From Nocardia cyriacigeorgica NBRC 100375 (GTDB taxonomy: Bacteria > Actinomycetota > Actinomycetes > Mycobacteriales > Mycobacteriaceae), in contig NZ_BAFY01000077.1 in NCBI RefSeq assembly GCF_000308555.1, forward strand, positions 1 to 48,168: a stretch of DNA of 48,168 bases, in the 5' to 3' direction. A program made the translations under genes and the position numbers. Of the stretch, positions 1 to 7,608 are shown in pieces; positions within the stretch are counted from its first letter, which is position 1; every line of letters begins with the position of its first letter. The notes below the pieces were generated by a model. It saw only the letters and a list, made by a program, of their open reading frames with translations, searched no databases and had not been told where the DNA came from.

Positions 1-1059
1 GTCGCTCCCGCGGCCCCTGCGCCCGCACCCGCGCCGGTCGCGCCCGCCGCAGCCGTCGCGCCCGCCGCGATCGCTCCGGTTCCGGCGCCTGCTCCCGCGG
101 CCGTCGCCCCGGCCGCCGTGGCTCAGCCGGTGGTGGCGACGCCGTTGCAGACCACCATCCAGCCCGATGCCGCGACCTCGCCGATCGCGAACGTGATCGC
201 GCCGCCGCCGGGCCCGTCCCCGCTCACCGCACCCGCCGCCGCGGTCCCGGCGATCTTCGAGCGCTCGGTGCCTGCCGACCGGCCGGCGCCGAAGACCGGC
301 ACCGACGACCCGACGCAGATGACGCCCGGCACCACCCCCGGCGGGACGACCACGGTCACCTCGACGGTGCCGACCCCGACCACACCGGGCATGACCACCT
401 CGCCGGACCCGAGTACCTCCACGCCCGATGTGAGCGTCACCAAGCTGCCCGGCGCGAGTGTCACCACCCGGCCGGGCGGCTCGACCTCCGACGATCCGAT
501 CACCAAGACTCCGGGTGCGAGCGGCAGCCAGCCGAGCACCCGTCCGTCCACGTCGGACCCGGACGACGACGTCACCACGCCCGGAAACACCGGCGGCGCC
601 ACCACCCGCCCGCAGACCACCGACGTCCCGGAGCCGACCACCCGGCCGCAGCCGACCGTCGAAACCCCGACCACGGCGGATCTGCCCTCGACGGTCGATC
701 GGCCCACGGCGGACGTGCCCACCGCCGATGTCCCGACCGCGGACGTGCCCACCGCCGACGTTCCGACCGTGAGTGCCCCCCGGCCCACGGCTCCGACCTA
801 CGATCCGCCCAGCCAGGCGCCGACGGTGGACATCCAGCCGAACAACCCGGCGCCGACGATGAAACCGCAGGTCGGGGTGAAGCCGATCGCCGATCACGAC
901 TCCGGTGTGCATGATCCGGCGTTGCTCGCGGCGGCCTCGTTCGCCGATCACGGCCTGTACGGCCTGGCCGGCGGTGAGCTCAGCGGCGCCCTGCTGCCGG
1001 AGACGGCCATGGCGCAGACCCACCATGTGGTCGCGCACGTGGACCACGTGATCATGTGA
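1..1059 (+). CDS. C-terminal part of a Pro/Thr/Ala-rich protein upstream of a dynamin gene (5' truncated)
   Basis: The reading frame is open from base 1, so the gene begins before the window; a GTG at 118 is probably internal. The visible 352 residues are low complexity: an Ala/Pro/Val stretch, then Thr/Pro/Gly-rich sequence with 'TTPGG', 'TTRP' and four exact PTADV pentapeptides (703-762), and a less repetitive end with several His (HHVVAHVDHVIM). No domain can be named. It lies about 105 bases before an IniA-like GTPase on the same strand. In mycobacteria that position is held by the Gly/Ala-rich cell-wall protein IniB. An Hsp70-like protein with a disordered tail, like the one at 17052-19376, is equally possible. 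Function is not assigned; that it is coding is fairly sure because base 3 of codons is almost always G/C and a conserved GTPase follows. Confidence 0.7.
   Translation, partial: VAPAAPAPAPAPVAPAAAVAPAAIAPVPAPAPAAVAPAAVAQPVVATPLQTTIQPDAATSPIANVIAPPPGPSPLTAPAAAVPAIFERSVPADRPAPKTGTDDPTQMTPGTTPGGTTTVTSTVPTPTTPGMTTSPDPSTSTPDVSVTKLPGASVTTRPGGSTSDDPITKTPGASGSQPSTRPSTSDPDDDVTTPGNTGGATTRPQTTDVPEPTTRPQPTVETPTTADLPSTVDRPTADVPTADVPTADVPTADVPTVSAPRPTAPTYDPPSQAPTVDIQPNNPAPTMKPQVGVKPIADHDSGVHDPALLAAASFADHGLYGLAGGELSGALLPETAMAQTHHVVAHVDHVIM
703..762 (+). repeat. Four tandem 15-bp units encoding PTADV
   Basis: Four consecutive 15-base units each encode Pro-Thr-Ala-Asp-Val inside the Pro/Thr-rich protein. Units differ only at wobble positions (ACG/ACC, GCG/GCC, GAC/GAT, GTG/GTC/GTT), so the peptide is kept while the DNA drifts. 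Confidence 0.85.
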
Positions 1060-1164
1060 CCGGGCGAAGCGGGACGGGTTGACGGCGCTCGCGGGCGCCA
1101 TGATCGAATGAAGGCCGACAGCGTGCGAGAGATTCGACGACAGCGACGATAGTAAGGAGCAGGG

Positions 1165-2970
1165 TTGTCTGCCGCAGCCGGACTCGAGGCCGCGACCGTG
1201 AAACATCCGGACGCCATGGCCCCGCTCATCCGGATCATCGACGAACTGCGGGAGCTGACCCGGTCCGCCGGCCGTGACGATCTCGGCGGCCGGCTGAGCA
1301 TGGTCCGGGGCAGGGTGAGCGATCCACGGGTGCGGCTCGTGGTGGTCGGTGACCCGAAGAGCGGGATGAGTAGCCTGGTCAACGCCCTGGTCGGGGCGAA
1401 GATCAGCGCCACCGACAGCCCGATCAGCGTTCCGGTCATCATCGAGCACGGCCCGGAGCCGACCGCCACCCTGGTGCGGTCGCTGGGCGGCGGCCGGATC
1501 GAACGTCAGCCGGTCGACCCGCTCGACCCGGCGCCCGCGCTCAACGCCAAGGGCGTCATCCGGGCCGAGTTCACCCAGCCCAGCCCGCTGCTGGCCGAGG
1601 GCGTGGTGCTGATGGACGCACCGGGCGCGGCCCGCGAGGACAACACCACCTGGTCGATGATCGCCGCGGCCGACGCCGTGCTCTACGTCGGTGACGCCGC
1701 CGCCGAGCTGACACCCGAGCAGATCAGCCATTTGCAGCGCATCCAGCAGATCTGCCCGACCGTGGTCTGCGTGCTCAACAAGATCGACGTGCACCCGCAT
1801 TGGGCACACACCCAGCAGCGCAACCGTGATCTGCTCGACGCCGCCGGCCTCGGTTTCGCGGTCGCGCCGGTGTCGGCGGAGATGCATCGCCAGGCCGGAC
1901 TGGTGGGCAACTACCAGCGCGATATCGAATCCGGTTTGCCGCAGCTGGTCGATCATCTGCGCGATTTCATCGTCAACCGCGCCGATGAGGTCGCCATCGA
2001 AGCGGCGGCCGGCGATATCCGCCTGGTCTGCGATCATCTGGCCGCCTCGCTGCGCACCGAAGCGGAAACGTTGCGCGATCCGCGTCGGCGTTCGGAGATC
2101 ACCGCGCAGCTGGCCGCCGCCCGTGACGAGGCCGATCAGCTCCGTCAGCGCACCGCGAACTGGCAGGTTACCCTCGCCGACGGCAGTACCGAGCTGATGG
2201 CCGATATCGAACACGATCTGCGCCACCGTCTGCGCAGCCTGGTCCGCGACGCCGAGGCCGAGATCGCCCAGACCGACCCGGCGCGGCGCTGGAGCGAGTT
2301 CGGCGCCGACCTCGATGCCCGCATCTGCGAGGCCGTCGAGGAGAACTTCGTGATGGCGCACTACCGTTCGGTGGAGCTGTCGGAGCAGGTGGCGGCGAAA
2401 TTCCCGGCCGATCACCGCGCGCCGCAGCTGCCGGAGGTGCGGTTGGAGAAGCCGGGGGAGGTGCTCGAGCAGGTGGCGCCGCTGGAGCCGCTGGAAAGTG
2501 CGAAGACCAGCATCACCCAGCAGTTCCTTTCCGCGCTGCGCGGTTCCTACGGCGGCATCCTGATGGTCGGTCTCGCCACCAGCCTGCTCGGTATGTCGCT
2601 GGTGAACTGGTATTCGGCCGGCGCCGGTGTGCTGCTCGGTATCAACGCGCTGTGGGACGACCGTCGGGCCCGCAAACAGCGGCGTCAGGCCGAAGCCAAG
2701 GTGGCGGTGGCCCGTCTGATGGACGATGTGGTGTTCCAGGTGAGCAAGGAATCACGGAACCGCCTGCGCGCCACGCAGCGTGCGCTGCGCGACCATTTCA
2801 CCGAGATCGCCACCGACGTGCTGCGCAGCGCCGACGAAGCGTTGCGGGTCGCAGAGGAGGCGGGAGCCAAATACGGCGAGGGCGGCCGCGACCGGCTGGA
2901 CCGGATCGACGCCGATATGGCGACCTTGCGGTCGGTGCGCGAGCGCGCCGACGCCTTGGTCACCGCCTGA
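1165..2970 (+). CDS. Dynamin-like GTPase family protein, IniA-like, with altered P-loop
   Basis: A 601-residue bacterial dynamin-like protein resembling mycobacterial IniA, thought to bind and remodel the inner membrane under cell-wall stress. The start is TTG at 1165, supported by AAGGAG at 1154-1159. The GTPase domain has a G1-like loop at residues 62-69 reading GDPKSGMS, where the family pattern GxxxxGK[ST] needs Lys; residue 68 is Met (ATG, 1366-1368). G3 is DAPG (151-154) and G4 is NKID (205-208). A long helical region follows. A Gly-rich hydrophobic stretch at about 461-497 is the likely membrane-insertion tip, and the C-terminal part is helical again. No second dynamin gene (iniC) follows; the next gene is convergent. 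Family assignment is firm, but GTP hydrolysis is uncertain because of the missing lysine. Confidence 0.88.
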   Translation: MSAAAGLEAATVKHPDAMAPLIRIIDELRELTRSAGRDDLGGRLSMVRGRVSDPRVRLVVVGDPKSGMSSLVNALVGAKISATDSPISVPVIIEHGPEPTATLVRSLGGGRIERQPVDPLDPAPALNAKGVIRAEFTQPSPLLAEGVVLMDAPGAAREDNTTWSMIAAADAVLYVGDAAAELTPEQISHLQRIQQICPTVVCVLNKIDVHPHWAHTQQRNRDLLDAAGLGFAVAPVSAEMHRQAGLVGNYQRDIESGLPQLVDHLRDFIVNRADEVAIEAAAGDIRLVCDHLAASLRTEAETLRDPRRRSEITAQLAAARDEADQLRQRTANWQVTLADGSTELMADIEHDLRHRLRSLVRDAEAEIAQTDPARRWSEFGADLDARICEAVEENFVMAHYRSVELSEQVAAKFPADHRAPQLPEVRLEKPGEVLEQVAPLEPLESAKTSITQQFLSALRGSYGGILMVGLATSLLGMSLVNWYSAGAGVLLGINALWDDRRARKQRRQAEAKVAVARLMDDVVFQVSKESRNRLRATQRALRDHFTEIATDVLRSADEALRVAEEAGAKYGEGGRDRLDRIDADMATLRSVRERADALVTA

Positions 2971-3038
2971 GCCGGGCGCGCATCGCCATCGTGCCGTAGC
3001 GCCCGCCCGGGCGATCGCCGATGCCGGCGGCGGGTTCG

Positions 3039-5009
3039 CTACCCGTGCTGAGTAGCCGGGGTGTGCGCGGGCCGGAACCGTCCGGCCTCACCCGCCTCCT
3101 CGGCGCGGATGACGTGGGTGACCGCATTGATCAGCGCCAGATGGGTGAACGCCTGCGGGAAATTGCCGAGATGACGGCCGCTGTGCGGTTCGATCTCCTC
3201 GGCGTAGAGCCGCAACGGGCTGGCGTAGCCGAGCAGTCGTTCGCACAGCTGCCGGGCCCGCGGCAGTTCACCGATCTCCACCAGCGCCGACACCAGCCAG
3301 AACGAGCAGATGGTGAAGGTGCCTTCGGTGCCGGAGAGCCCGTCGTCGGTGGTCTCGGTGCGGTAGCGCAGCACCAGCCCGTTCTCGGTGAGCCGGTCGG
3401 CGATGGCGAGCACGGTGGCGCGGATGCGGTGATCGTCCGGGGGCAGGAAACGGGTCAGCACCGCCAGTAGCAAGGAAGCGTCGAGGGTGGTGCCGCCGTA
3501 GGTCTGGGTCAGGACGCCGTCGGCGTCGACGCCGTGGGTGAGGACGTCGTCTTTGATCTCGTCGGCGATGGCATACCAACGGGCCGCGATCTGCAGCTCG
3601 CCGTGCAGCTCGGCCAGTTTCGCGCCGCGGTCCAGCGCCACCCAGCACATGATCTTCGAGGAGGTGAAATGCTGCGGCTCCCCGCGCACCTCCCAGATGC
3701 CGCGGTCGGGTTCGCGCCAGTGCCGGATCGCCGCACCCACTTGACGTTCCAGCAGCGGCCACAACGTCTCCGGCACATGCTGACGCGATTTGACGTGCAA
3801 ATACACCGAATCGAGCATGGTGCCCCAGATATCGTGCTGGTCCTGGGCGTAGGCGCCGTTGCCGATGCGCACCGGGCGCGCCGAGTCGTAGCCGGACAGG
3901 TGGTCGAGGGTGGTCTCGGTCAGCGTGCGTTCGCCGCCGATGCCGTAGAGCACTTGCAGCGGAACGGGTTCCCCGTCCGGGCCGGTGGTCGCGTCGTTGA
4001 GGAAGGCGAAGAAGTCGTCGGCCTCGCGGTCCAGGCCGAGGGTGTAGAGGCCCCACAGGGCGAAGGACGAATCCCGCACCCAGCTGTAGCGGTAGTCCCA
4101 ATTGCGTTCCCCGCCCGGTGTTTCCGGCAGCGAGGTGGTGGGCGCCGCCATCAGCGCGCCGGTGGGCGCGTAGGTCAGGCCCTTGAGGGTCAGCGCGCTG
4201 CGCTGCAGGTAGCTGCGCCAGGGGTGATCGGGGAATTTGCCGAGAGTGATCCATTGCCGCCAGCATTCGGTGGTGGTCCACATCTTCTGCGCCGCTTCGG
4301 CGAAGGTCTGCGGGGCGGGCAGCTCCGACCAGGTCAACGCCACATACACCTGATCGCCCTCTTCCATCCTGGTGCGGGCGCGCGCCTCCCGGCCCTCGAT
4401 GCCGAGGCGCAGGTCCGTGGTGAGCACCAGCGTCGGACCCGCGCTCGGGTCGGCGGCACATTGCGCGGTGGCCTCCTCGTAGACCTTGCCGGTGTACTCC
4501 CAGCGAGCCGTCTCCCGGTGATAGTCGAAGGAGGGCTCGCAGCTCATCTCCAGTTCGACCGTGCCGCTGACACATTTCACGGTGCGCAGCAGCATGTGCT
4601 CGGCGTCCCAGTCCATCGGAGTGCGCCGATGCGTTTTGCTGCGCTGAAAGTTGTTGTGCCACGGCCCGAGAACCAGCGCGTCGCGCACGATCAGCCAGCC
4701 GGTAGCCGTCTGCCAGGTGGTCTCGAGGATCATGCCGCCCGGCAGATACCGCCGCGCCGCCGGCACATTGCGCCCGTAGGGGCCGATCCGGAAATGGCCG
4801 GCATTGCGATCGAGCATCGCGCCGAACACGCTGGGCGAATCCGGGCGTGGCACACACATCCACTCGACCGAGCCGTTGCTGGCGATCAGGCAGGTGGTTT
4901 CGCAGTCCGACAGGAAGGCGTAGTCATCGATCGGCGGAAAATTCGAGCGGCGCCGGGATTCGATGAGCGAATGCGCCGTCTGCTGGACCTGCTCCTCGGG
5001 GATCGCCAT
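3039..5009 (-). CDS. Glycoside hydrolase family 15 protein, trehalase-like
   Basis: A 656-residue GH15 protein of full family length. The N-terminal part (IDDYAFLSDCETTCLIASNGSVEW) is the beta-rich domain typical of bacterial GH15 enzymes; the (alpha/alpha)6 catalytic barrel follows, with the characteristic RNWDYRYSWVRDSSF segment. It resembles the actinobacterial trehalase Rv2402, which splits trehalose into two glucoses in the cytosol; no signal peptide is seen. Position agrees: in M. tuberculosis Rv2402 is also beside subI. The start ATG at 5009 has GAGG just upstream. It is convergent with the dynamin gene, 68 bases apart. Other GH15 activities such as glucoamylase or glucodextranase cannot be excluded from sequence. 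Confidence 0.87.
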   Translation of the reverse strand: MAIPEEQVQQTAHSLIESRRRSNFPPIDDYAFLSDCETTCLIASNGSVEWMCVPRPDSPSVFGAMLDRNAGHFRIGPYGRNVPAARRYLPGGMILETTWQTATGWLIVRDALVLGPWHNNFQRSKTHRRTPMDWDAEHMLLRTVKCVSGTVELEMSCEPSFDYHRETARWEYTGKVYEEATAQCAADPSAGPTLVLTTDLRLGIEGREARARTRMEEGDQVYVALTWSELPAPQTFAEAAQKMWTTTECWRQWITLGKFPDHPWRSYLQRSALTLKGLTYAPTGALMAAPTTSLPETPGGERNWDYRYSWVRDSSFALWGLYTLGLDREADDFFAFLNDATTGPDGEPVPLQVLYGIGGERTLTETTLDHLSGYDSARPVRIGNGAYAQDQHDIWGTMLDSVYLHVKSRQHVPETLWPLLERQVGAAIRHWREPDRGIWEVRGEPQHFTSSKIMCWVALDRGAKLAELHGELQIAARWYAIADEIKDDVLTHGVDADGVLTQTYGGTTLDASLLLAVLTRFLPPDDHRIRATVLAIADRLTENGLVLRYRTETTDDGLSGTEGTFTICSFWLVSALVEIGELPRARQLCERLLGYASPLRLYAEEIEPHSGRHLGNFPQAFTHLALINAVTHVIRAEEAGEAGRFRPAHTPATQHG

Positions 5010-5050
5010 AACCTCATGATCGCGTCAGAGCCGGGGTGCGTCCACCGCAG

Positions 5051-5088
5051 CGCGCCGGTGGCCGCACCCCGCACCCGCCACCGGCGCG
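5051..5088 (-). terminator. Hairpin terminator behind the methyltransferase gene
   Basis: A perfect 12-bp inverted repeat (CGCGCCGGTGGC, 5051-5062, with GCCACCGGCGCG, 5077-5088) around a 14-base loop lies eight bases beyond the methyltransferase stop codon. There is no T-run, as is common for actinobacterial terminators. Confidence 0.6.
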
Positions 5089-5095
5089 GACGGTG

Positions 5096-5752
5096 TCAGG
5101 CCCGGCGGATTCGGGCCAGCCAGGCGGCGGTATCGATCGGTCCCTCCTGCGGCAGTCCGAGCCGGGCGACCTCCTCGGCGACCACTTCGGTATTGCGGCC
5201 GCGATACCGGGCCGGACGCAGGTCCTCGAGCTCCCAGCCGTCGGCGAACGACTCCCGGATGATCGACTCGCTGATCCGTGGACCGAAACCGGGCTCGGCA
5301 TCGGAGAGCGCCAGGATGTGCACCAGCCCGCCCGGCGCGCAGATCGCGTGCAATCCGCGCACGTAGCCGGCCCTGGCCTCCGGGTCCTCGCCGAAGACGT
5401 GGAACAGGGCGCTGTCGACGATGGTGTCGAAGGGGCCGAAATCCTGCGGGCGGTGATCGGCGATGGCCAGCACGTCGACCACATCGAACCGGGCGTTCGG
5501 CACACCCTTGGTGGCGGCGTTGCGGCGGGCGTAGTCGACCGCGCTGGGCGACAGGTCGATACCGAGCACGTCGTAGCCGAGTGCGGTGAGCAGAATCGTG
5601 TGCTCACCGGCGCCGCTGCCGGGATCGAGCACCCGTCCTCGAATCGCGCCGGTGCGCTCGAGCTCGACGATCGCCGGCTGCGGCTCGCCGATCACCCAGG
5701 GAGCGGTGTCGTTGTCGTAGACGGTGTTCCAGAATTCCGCTGCTCGTGTCAT
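5096..5752 (-). CDS. Class I SAM-dependent methyltransferase
   Basis: A 218-residue protein with a Rossmann methyltransferase fold. Motif I is VLDPGSGAGEHT (about residues 41-52), with Pro and Ser where many relatives have xGCG; an acidic residue after strand 2 follows (LGIDLSP), then DVVDVL and the FDTIVDSALFHVF segment. It looks like the actinobacterial group related to thiopurine/tellurite methyltransferases; the substrate cannot be read from sequence. The start ATG at 5752 has GGAG three bases upstream. A MerR-type palindrome sits in its promoter (5770-5785), suggesting induction by a small molecule, metal or redox stress. It is a single gene, divergent from the small membrane-protein gene at 5842. 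Confidence 0.85.
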   Translation of the reverse strand: MTRAAEFWNTVYDNDTAPWVIGEPQPAIVELERTGAIRGRVLDPGSGAGEHTILLTALGYDVLGIDLSPSAVDYARRNAATKGVPNARFDVVDVLAIADHRPQDFGPFDTIVDSALFHVFGEDPEARAGYVRGLHAICAPGGLVHILALSDAEPGFGPRISESIIRESFADGWELEDLRPARYRGRNTEVVAEEVARLGLPQEGPIDTAAWLARIRRA

Positions 5753-5759
5753 GTGCTCC

Positions 5760-5790
5760 AGGTTGCACTCTCAACCCTGGTTGAGGTCAA
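5760..5790 (-). promoter_or_regulatory. Putative MerR-type promoter with 16-bp palindrome
   Basis: On the minus strand TTGACC (5790-5785) and CAACCT (5765-5760) are 19 bases apart, the long spacer typical of MerR/SoxR-regulated promoters. The perfect palindrome CTCAACC-CT-GGTTGAG (5770-5785) fills that spacer. It lies 18 bases before the methyltransferase start. Confidence 0.5.
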
Positions 5791-5841
5791 TGCTCGGCGT
5801 GTGGCGAGGAGGCGGGCCGCTATCCGGCGTCGATTAGGCTG

Positions 5842-6126
5842 GTGATCGTGGATCGCATAGCGGGTTGGTGGGACGGCTTCGAACTGTGGGTGGCGGGACT
5901 TCCGTTCATCCCCCAGTTCCTGGTGGTGCTGGTGGGCATGGTGCCGATCAGCTTCGCCATCGCCTACCTGCTCGACCGTGCGCTGAAGACCGTCCAGCAC
6001 CGGGTGGCCCTGACCCAGCATCGGATCCGGGCGGGCCGCTACCGTTCGGCCCGGCTGGCGCAGGCCGCCGCCCCGGTGGAACCGCTGGTCGAGACCCGCG
6101 AGCACGCGCAGAGCGGAGCCCGGTGA
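5842..6126 (+). CDS. Small conserved membrane protein
   Basis: A 94-residue protein starting at GTG 5842 (an in-frame GTG at 5848 is also possible). A hydrophobic segment at about residues 19-43 (LPFIPQFLVVLVGMVPISFAI begins it) forms one membrane helix; the remainder is basic and Arg/Ala-rich, probably cytoplasmic. No catalytic motif is seen and the function is unknown. Its stop codon overlaps the ATG of the next tiny ORF by one base (TGATG), so the two are probably co-translated. It is divergent from the methyltransferase gene. Confidence 0.72.
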   Translation: MIVDRIAGWWDGFELWVAGLPFIPQFLVVLVGMVPISFAIAYLLDRALKTVQHRVALTQHRIRAGRYRSARLAQAAAPVEPLVETREHAQSGAR

Positions 6127-6203
6127 TGCCGCGTTCACGGGTTCAGCTGGCCCTGGTCGCCCTGCTGGTGCTGGTGCTGGTGGCCTGGTTCTTCACTCGC
6201 TGA
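6126..6203 (+). CDS. 25-residue single-pass membrane miniprotein
   Basis: ATG at 6126 overlaps the preceding stop codon (TGATG). The 25-residue product has a short basic start (MPRSR), one Leu/Val helix long enough to cross a membrane, and ends WFFTR. Its last 11 bases overlap the 3' end of the M48 protease gene on the other strand. It fits a translationally coupled small membrane protein, but an ORF this short could occur by chance. Function unknown. Confidence 0.5.
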   Translation: MPRSRVQLALVALLVLVLVAWFFTR

Positions 6204-7260
6204 CCGAATCCGCACCGCGTCGCCACTCGGTGAACCGTTTACCCAGATCGGCCACCGCACCGCCGACCTCCTGACCGACGGTGTTGACCGCCGCGCCCAC
6301 CTCACGGCCCAGATTGCGCACCGTGCGGACCAACGGATCCTCGGACTGATCGAAGGTGTCGCGATAGCTGCGCGCCGCCTGCTTGATCTCCTCGCTGATC
6401 TTGGCGTTCTTGTCGTGCGCCCGGCGCGGGTAGTCACCGCCGAGGATGCGTTCGTAGTCACCGCTCTGGATCCAGCGCCGCAGCTCGGCGGCGCGCAGCA
6501 CCGAGAACGGATGGGTCTGCAATTCCAGGTTCAGCAGCTTGAGCACCCCGTCGCGCAGGTCACCGGAACGCTCGTAGTCCTCGGCCTGGGCCAGGAACGC
6601 GCCGAGATTCATCTCGCCGACCCGCGCGCCGCCGGCCAGCTTCATATGCACCCGCACCGAGGCCTCCACATCCTGCCCGCACAGCAGGCCGGCGCGATCG
6701 CCGGAGAGTTCGGATTTGCGGCTCCATTCCATCAGCGCGGCGACGATGGCGCGCAGGGCCCAGCCGCCGATCGGCATCCAGCCCATGCCGTCGGCCATCC
6801 GCAGCAGATGCATCAGCATCGTCCTGTAGACCGCATGTCCGGACAACGCATGGCCGAGCTCATGACCGATCGTGAAACGCATCTCCTCGTGGTCGAGCAG
6901 ATCGACCAATCCGGTGGTGAGCACGATGAACGGCTTGTCCATCCCGATGGTGAAAGCGTTCACCTCGGGGCTTTGCACCACGAACAGCTCCGGTGTGGTG
7001 GGTGCGTCGAGGATCTCGGCACAGTCCTGGCGCAGCAGGTGCAAGGAACGGAACTGGCGTTCGTCGACGCGGACCGCGGTCGCCAGATACATCAGCCGGT
7101 ACTGGCGTTCGCGCAGCAGCCCCGACAGGGTGCGCAGGACCAGGTCGAACCCGCCGAGCGAACGCAACGCCACCAGCGCGGTGCGGTCGGCCGGGTGTTC
7201 CCAGGCGCGCGTGCTGATTTCGGGCAGCCGGGTGCGCAGGCGGTCCGGGCTGGTGGTCAT
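6193..7260 (-). CDS. M48 family zinc metallopeptidase (HtpX/Ste24-like)
   Basis: A 355-residue protein with the zinc motif HELGH at residues 133-137, the upstream segment PFIVLTTGLVDLL and a downstream Glu-containing helix (SRKSELSGDRAGLL) supplying the third ligand, all typical of M48. Unlike HtpX there is no long N-terminal membrane hairpin; the region after HELGH has moderately hydrophobic helices. The chosen start is ATG 7260 (MTTSPDRL), preceded by a GGGGGACC purine run; the frame extends upstream but lacks a better site and would run through the subI leader promoter. Likely role is proteolytic quality control of membrane or surface proteins; substrate unknown. Confidence 0.85.
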   Translation of the reverse strand: MTTSPDRLRTRLPEISTRAWEHPADRTALVALRSLGGFDLVLRTLSGLLRERQYRLMYLATAVRVDERQFRSLHLLRQDCAEILDAPTTPELFVVQSPEVNAFTIGMDKPFIVLTTGLVDLLDHEEMRFTIGHELGHALSGHAVYRTMLMHLLRMADGMGWMPIGGWALRAIVAALMEWSRKSELSGDRAGLLCGQDVEASVRVHMKLAGGARVGEMNLGAFLAQAEDYERSGDLRDGVLKLLNLELQTHPFSVLRAAELRRWIQSGDYERILGGDYPRRAHDKNAKISEEIKQAARSYRDTFDQSEDPLVRTVRNLGREVGAAVNTVGQEVGGAVADLGKRFTEWRRGADSVSE

Positions 7261-7292
7261 GGTTGGTCCCCCGTCGATCTGGGATTCGTCGA

Positions 7293-7329
7293 TTCGAATC
7301 GGCTCGAGTGCTCTGCTACAGTCTGCCGG
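7293..7329 (+). promoter_or_regulatory. Promoter of a leaderless transcript for the subI operon
   Basis: TACAGT (7317-7322) is a good -10 box ending seven bases before GTG 7330, so transcription would begin at or next to the start codon of the leader peptide. A weak -35 candidate, TTCGAA, is at 7293-7298 (18-base spacer). Leaderless Cys-peptide transcripts of this design are known in mycobacteria. Confidence 0.55.
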
Positions 7330-7419
7330 GTGTCGACGAGTGTTGTTCCGCAGGTCCGCCATGAATTGGCGTTGATCGCGGTCGGCTGCCTCGTCGTCGC
7401 GGATATTCACTGTCGGTGA
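7330..7419 (+). CDS. Cysteine-containing leader peptide of the sulfate importer operon (Ms4533A-like)
   Basis: GTG 7330 opens a 29-residue ORF ending LIAVGCLVVADIHCR, with two Cys codons (TGC at residue 20, TGT at 28), the second directly before the last sense codon. It lies 189 bases upstream of subI and begins seven bases after a -10 box, so it is probably leaderless. Small Cys-codon uORFs control sulfur genes in Mycobacterium smegmatis, including one before subI (MSMEG_4533): ribosomes pausing at Cys codons when cysteine is scarce change expression downstream. The peptide most likely acts through its translation, not as a protein product. The similarity is from recognition of the family pattern; I have no alignment. 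Confidence 0.78.
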   Translation: MSTSVVPQVRHELALIAVGCLVVADIHCR

Positions 7420-7492
7420 TCGGATCCGGGCAGTTCTGCGCGTCCCCTCCTAGACTGGTGCGCACCTTTTTCGCAGCAATGCCCGAACCCAG

Positions 7493-7588
7493 CGGCCCTT
7501 CCGGCCGGCAAGTCGCGCCACTGCCGTAACGGCAGGTCTGTTCTCGATCCCGATGTGTTTCCGCCATCCCCTTCCCAGGTCATGGCGG
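7493..7588 (+). promoter_or_regulatory. Structured 5' leader between the Cys peptide and subI
   Basis: Three hairpins can form: CGGCC/GGCCG at 7493-7507, CTGCC/GGCAG at 7521-7535, and CCGCCAT/ATGGCGG at 7561-7588. The last closes four bases before the subI ribosome-binding site (GAGAAAGG, 7593-7600) and could gate it. This fits attenuation governed by the leader peptide, but is inferred only from base pairing. Confidence 0.4.
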
Positions 7589-7608
7589 CCCCGAGAAAGG
7601 TCCAACCC

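Noticed and set aside
3534..5366. A 610-residue open frame on the plus strand across the GH15 and methyltransferase genes
   Set aside because: It is antisense to two well-recognised genes, has no domain, and is Arg/Gly/Ala-rich as expected from the GC-rich opposite strand.
7420..7608. SAM-IV riboswitch before the sulfate importer
   Set aside because: The conserved SAM-IV core sequence is not present; the Cys leader peptide explains regulation better.
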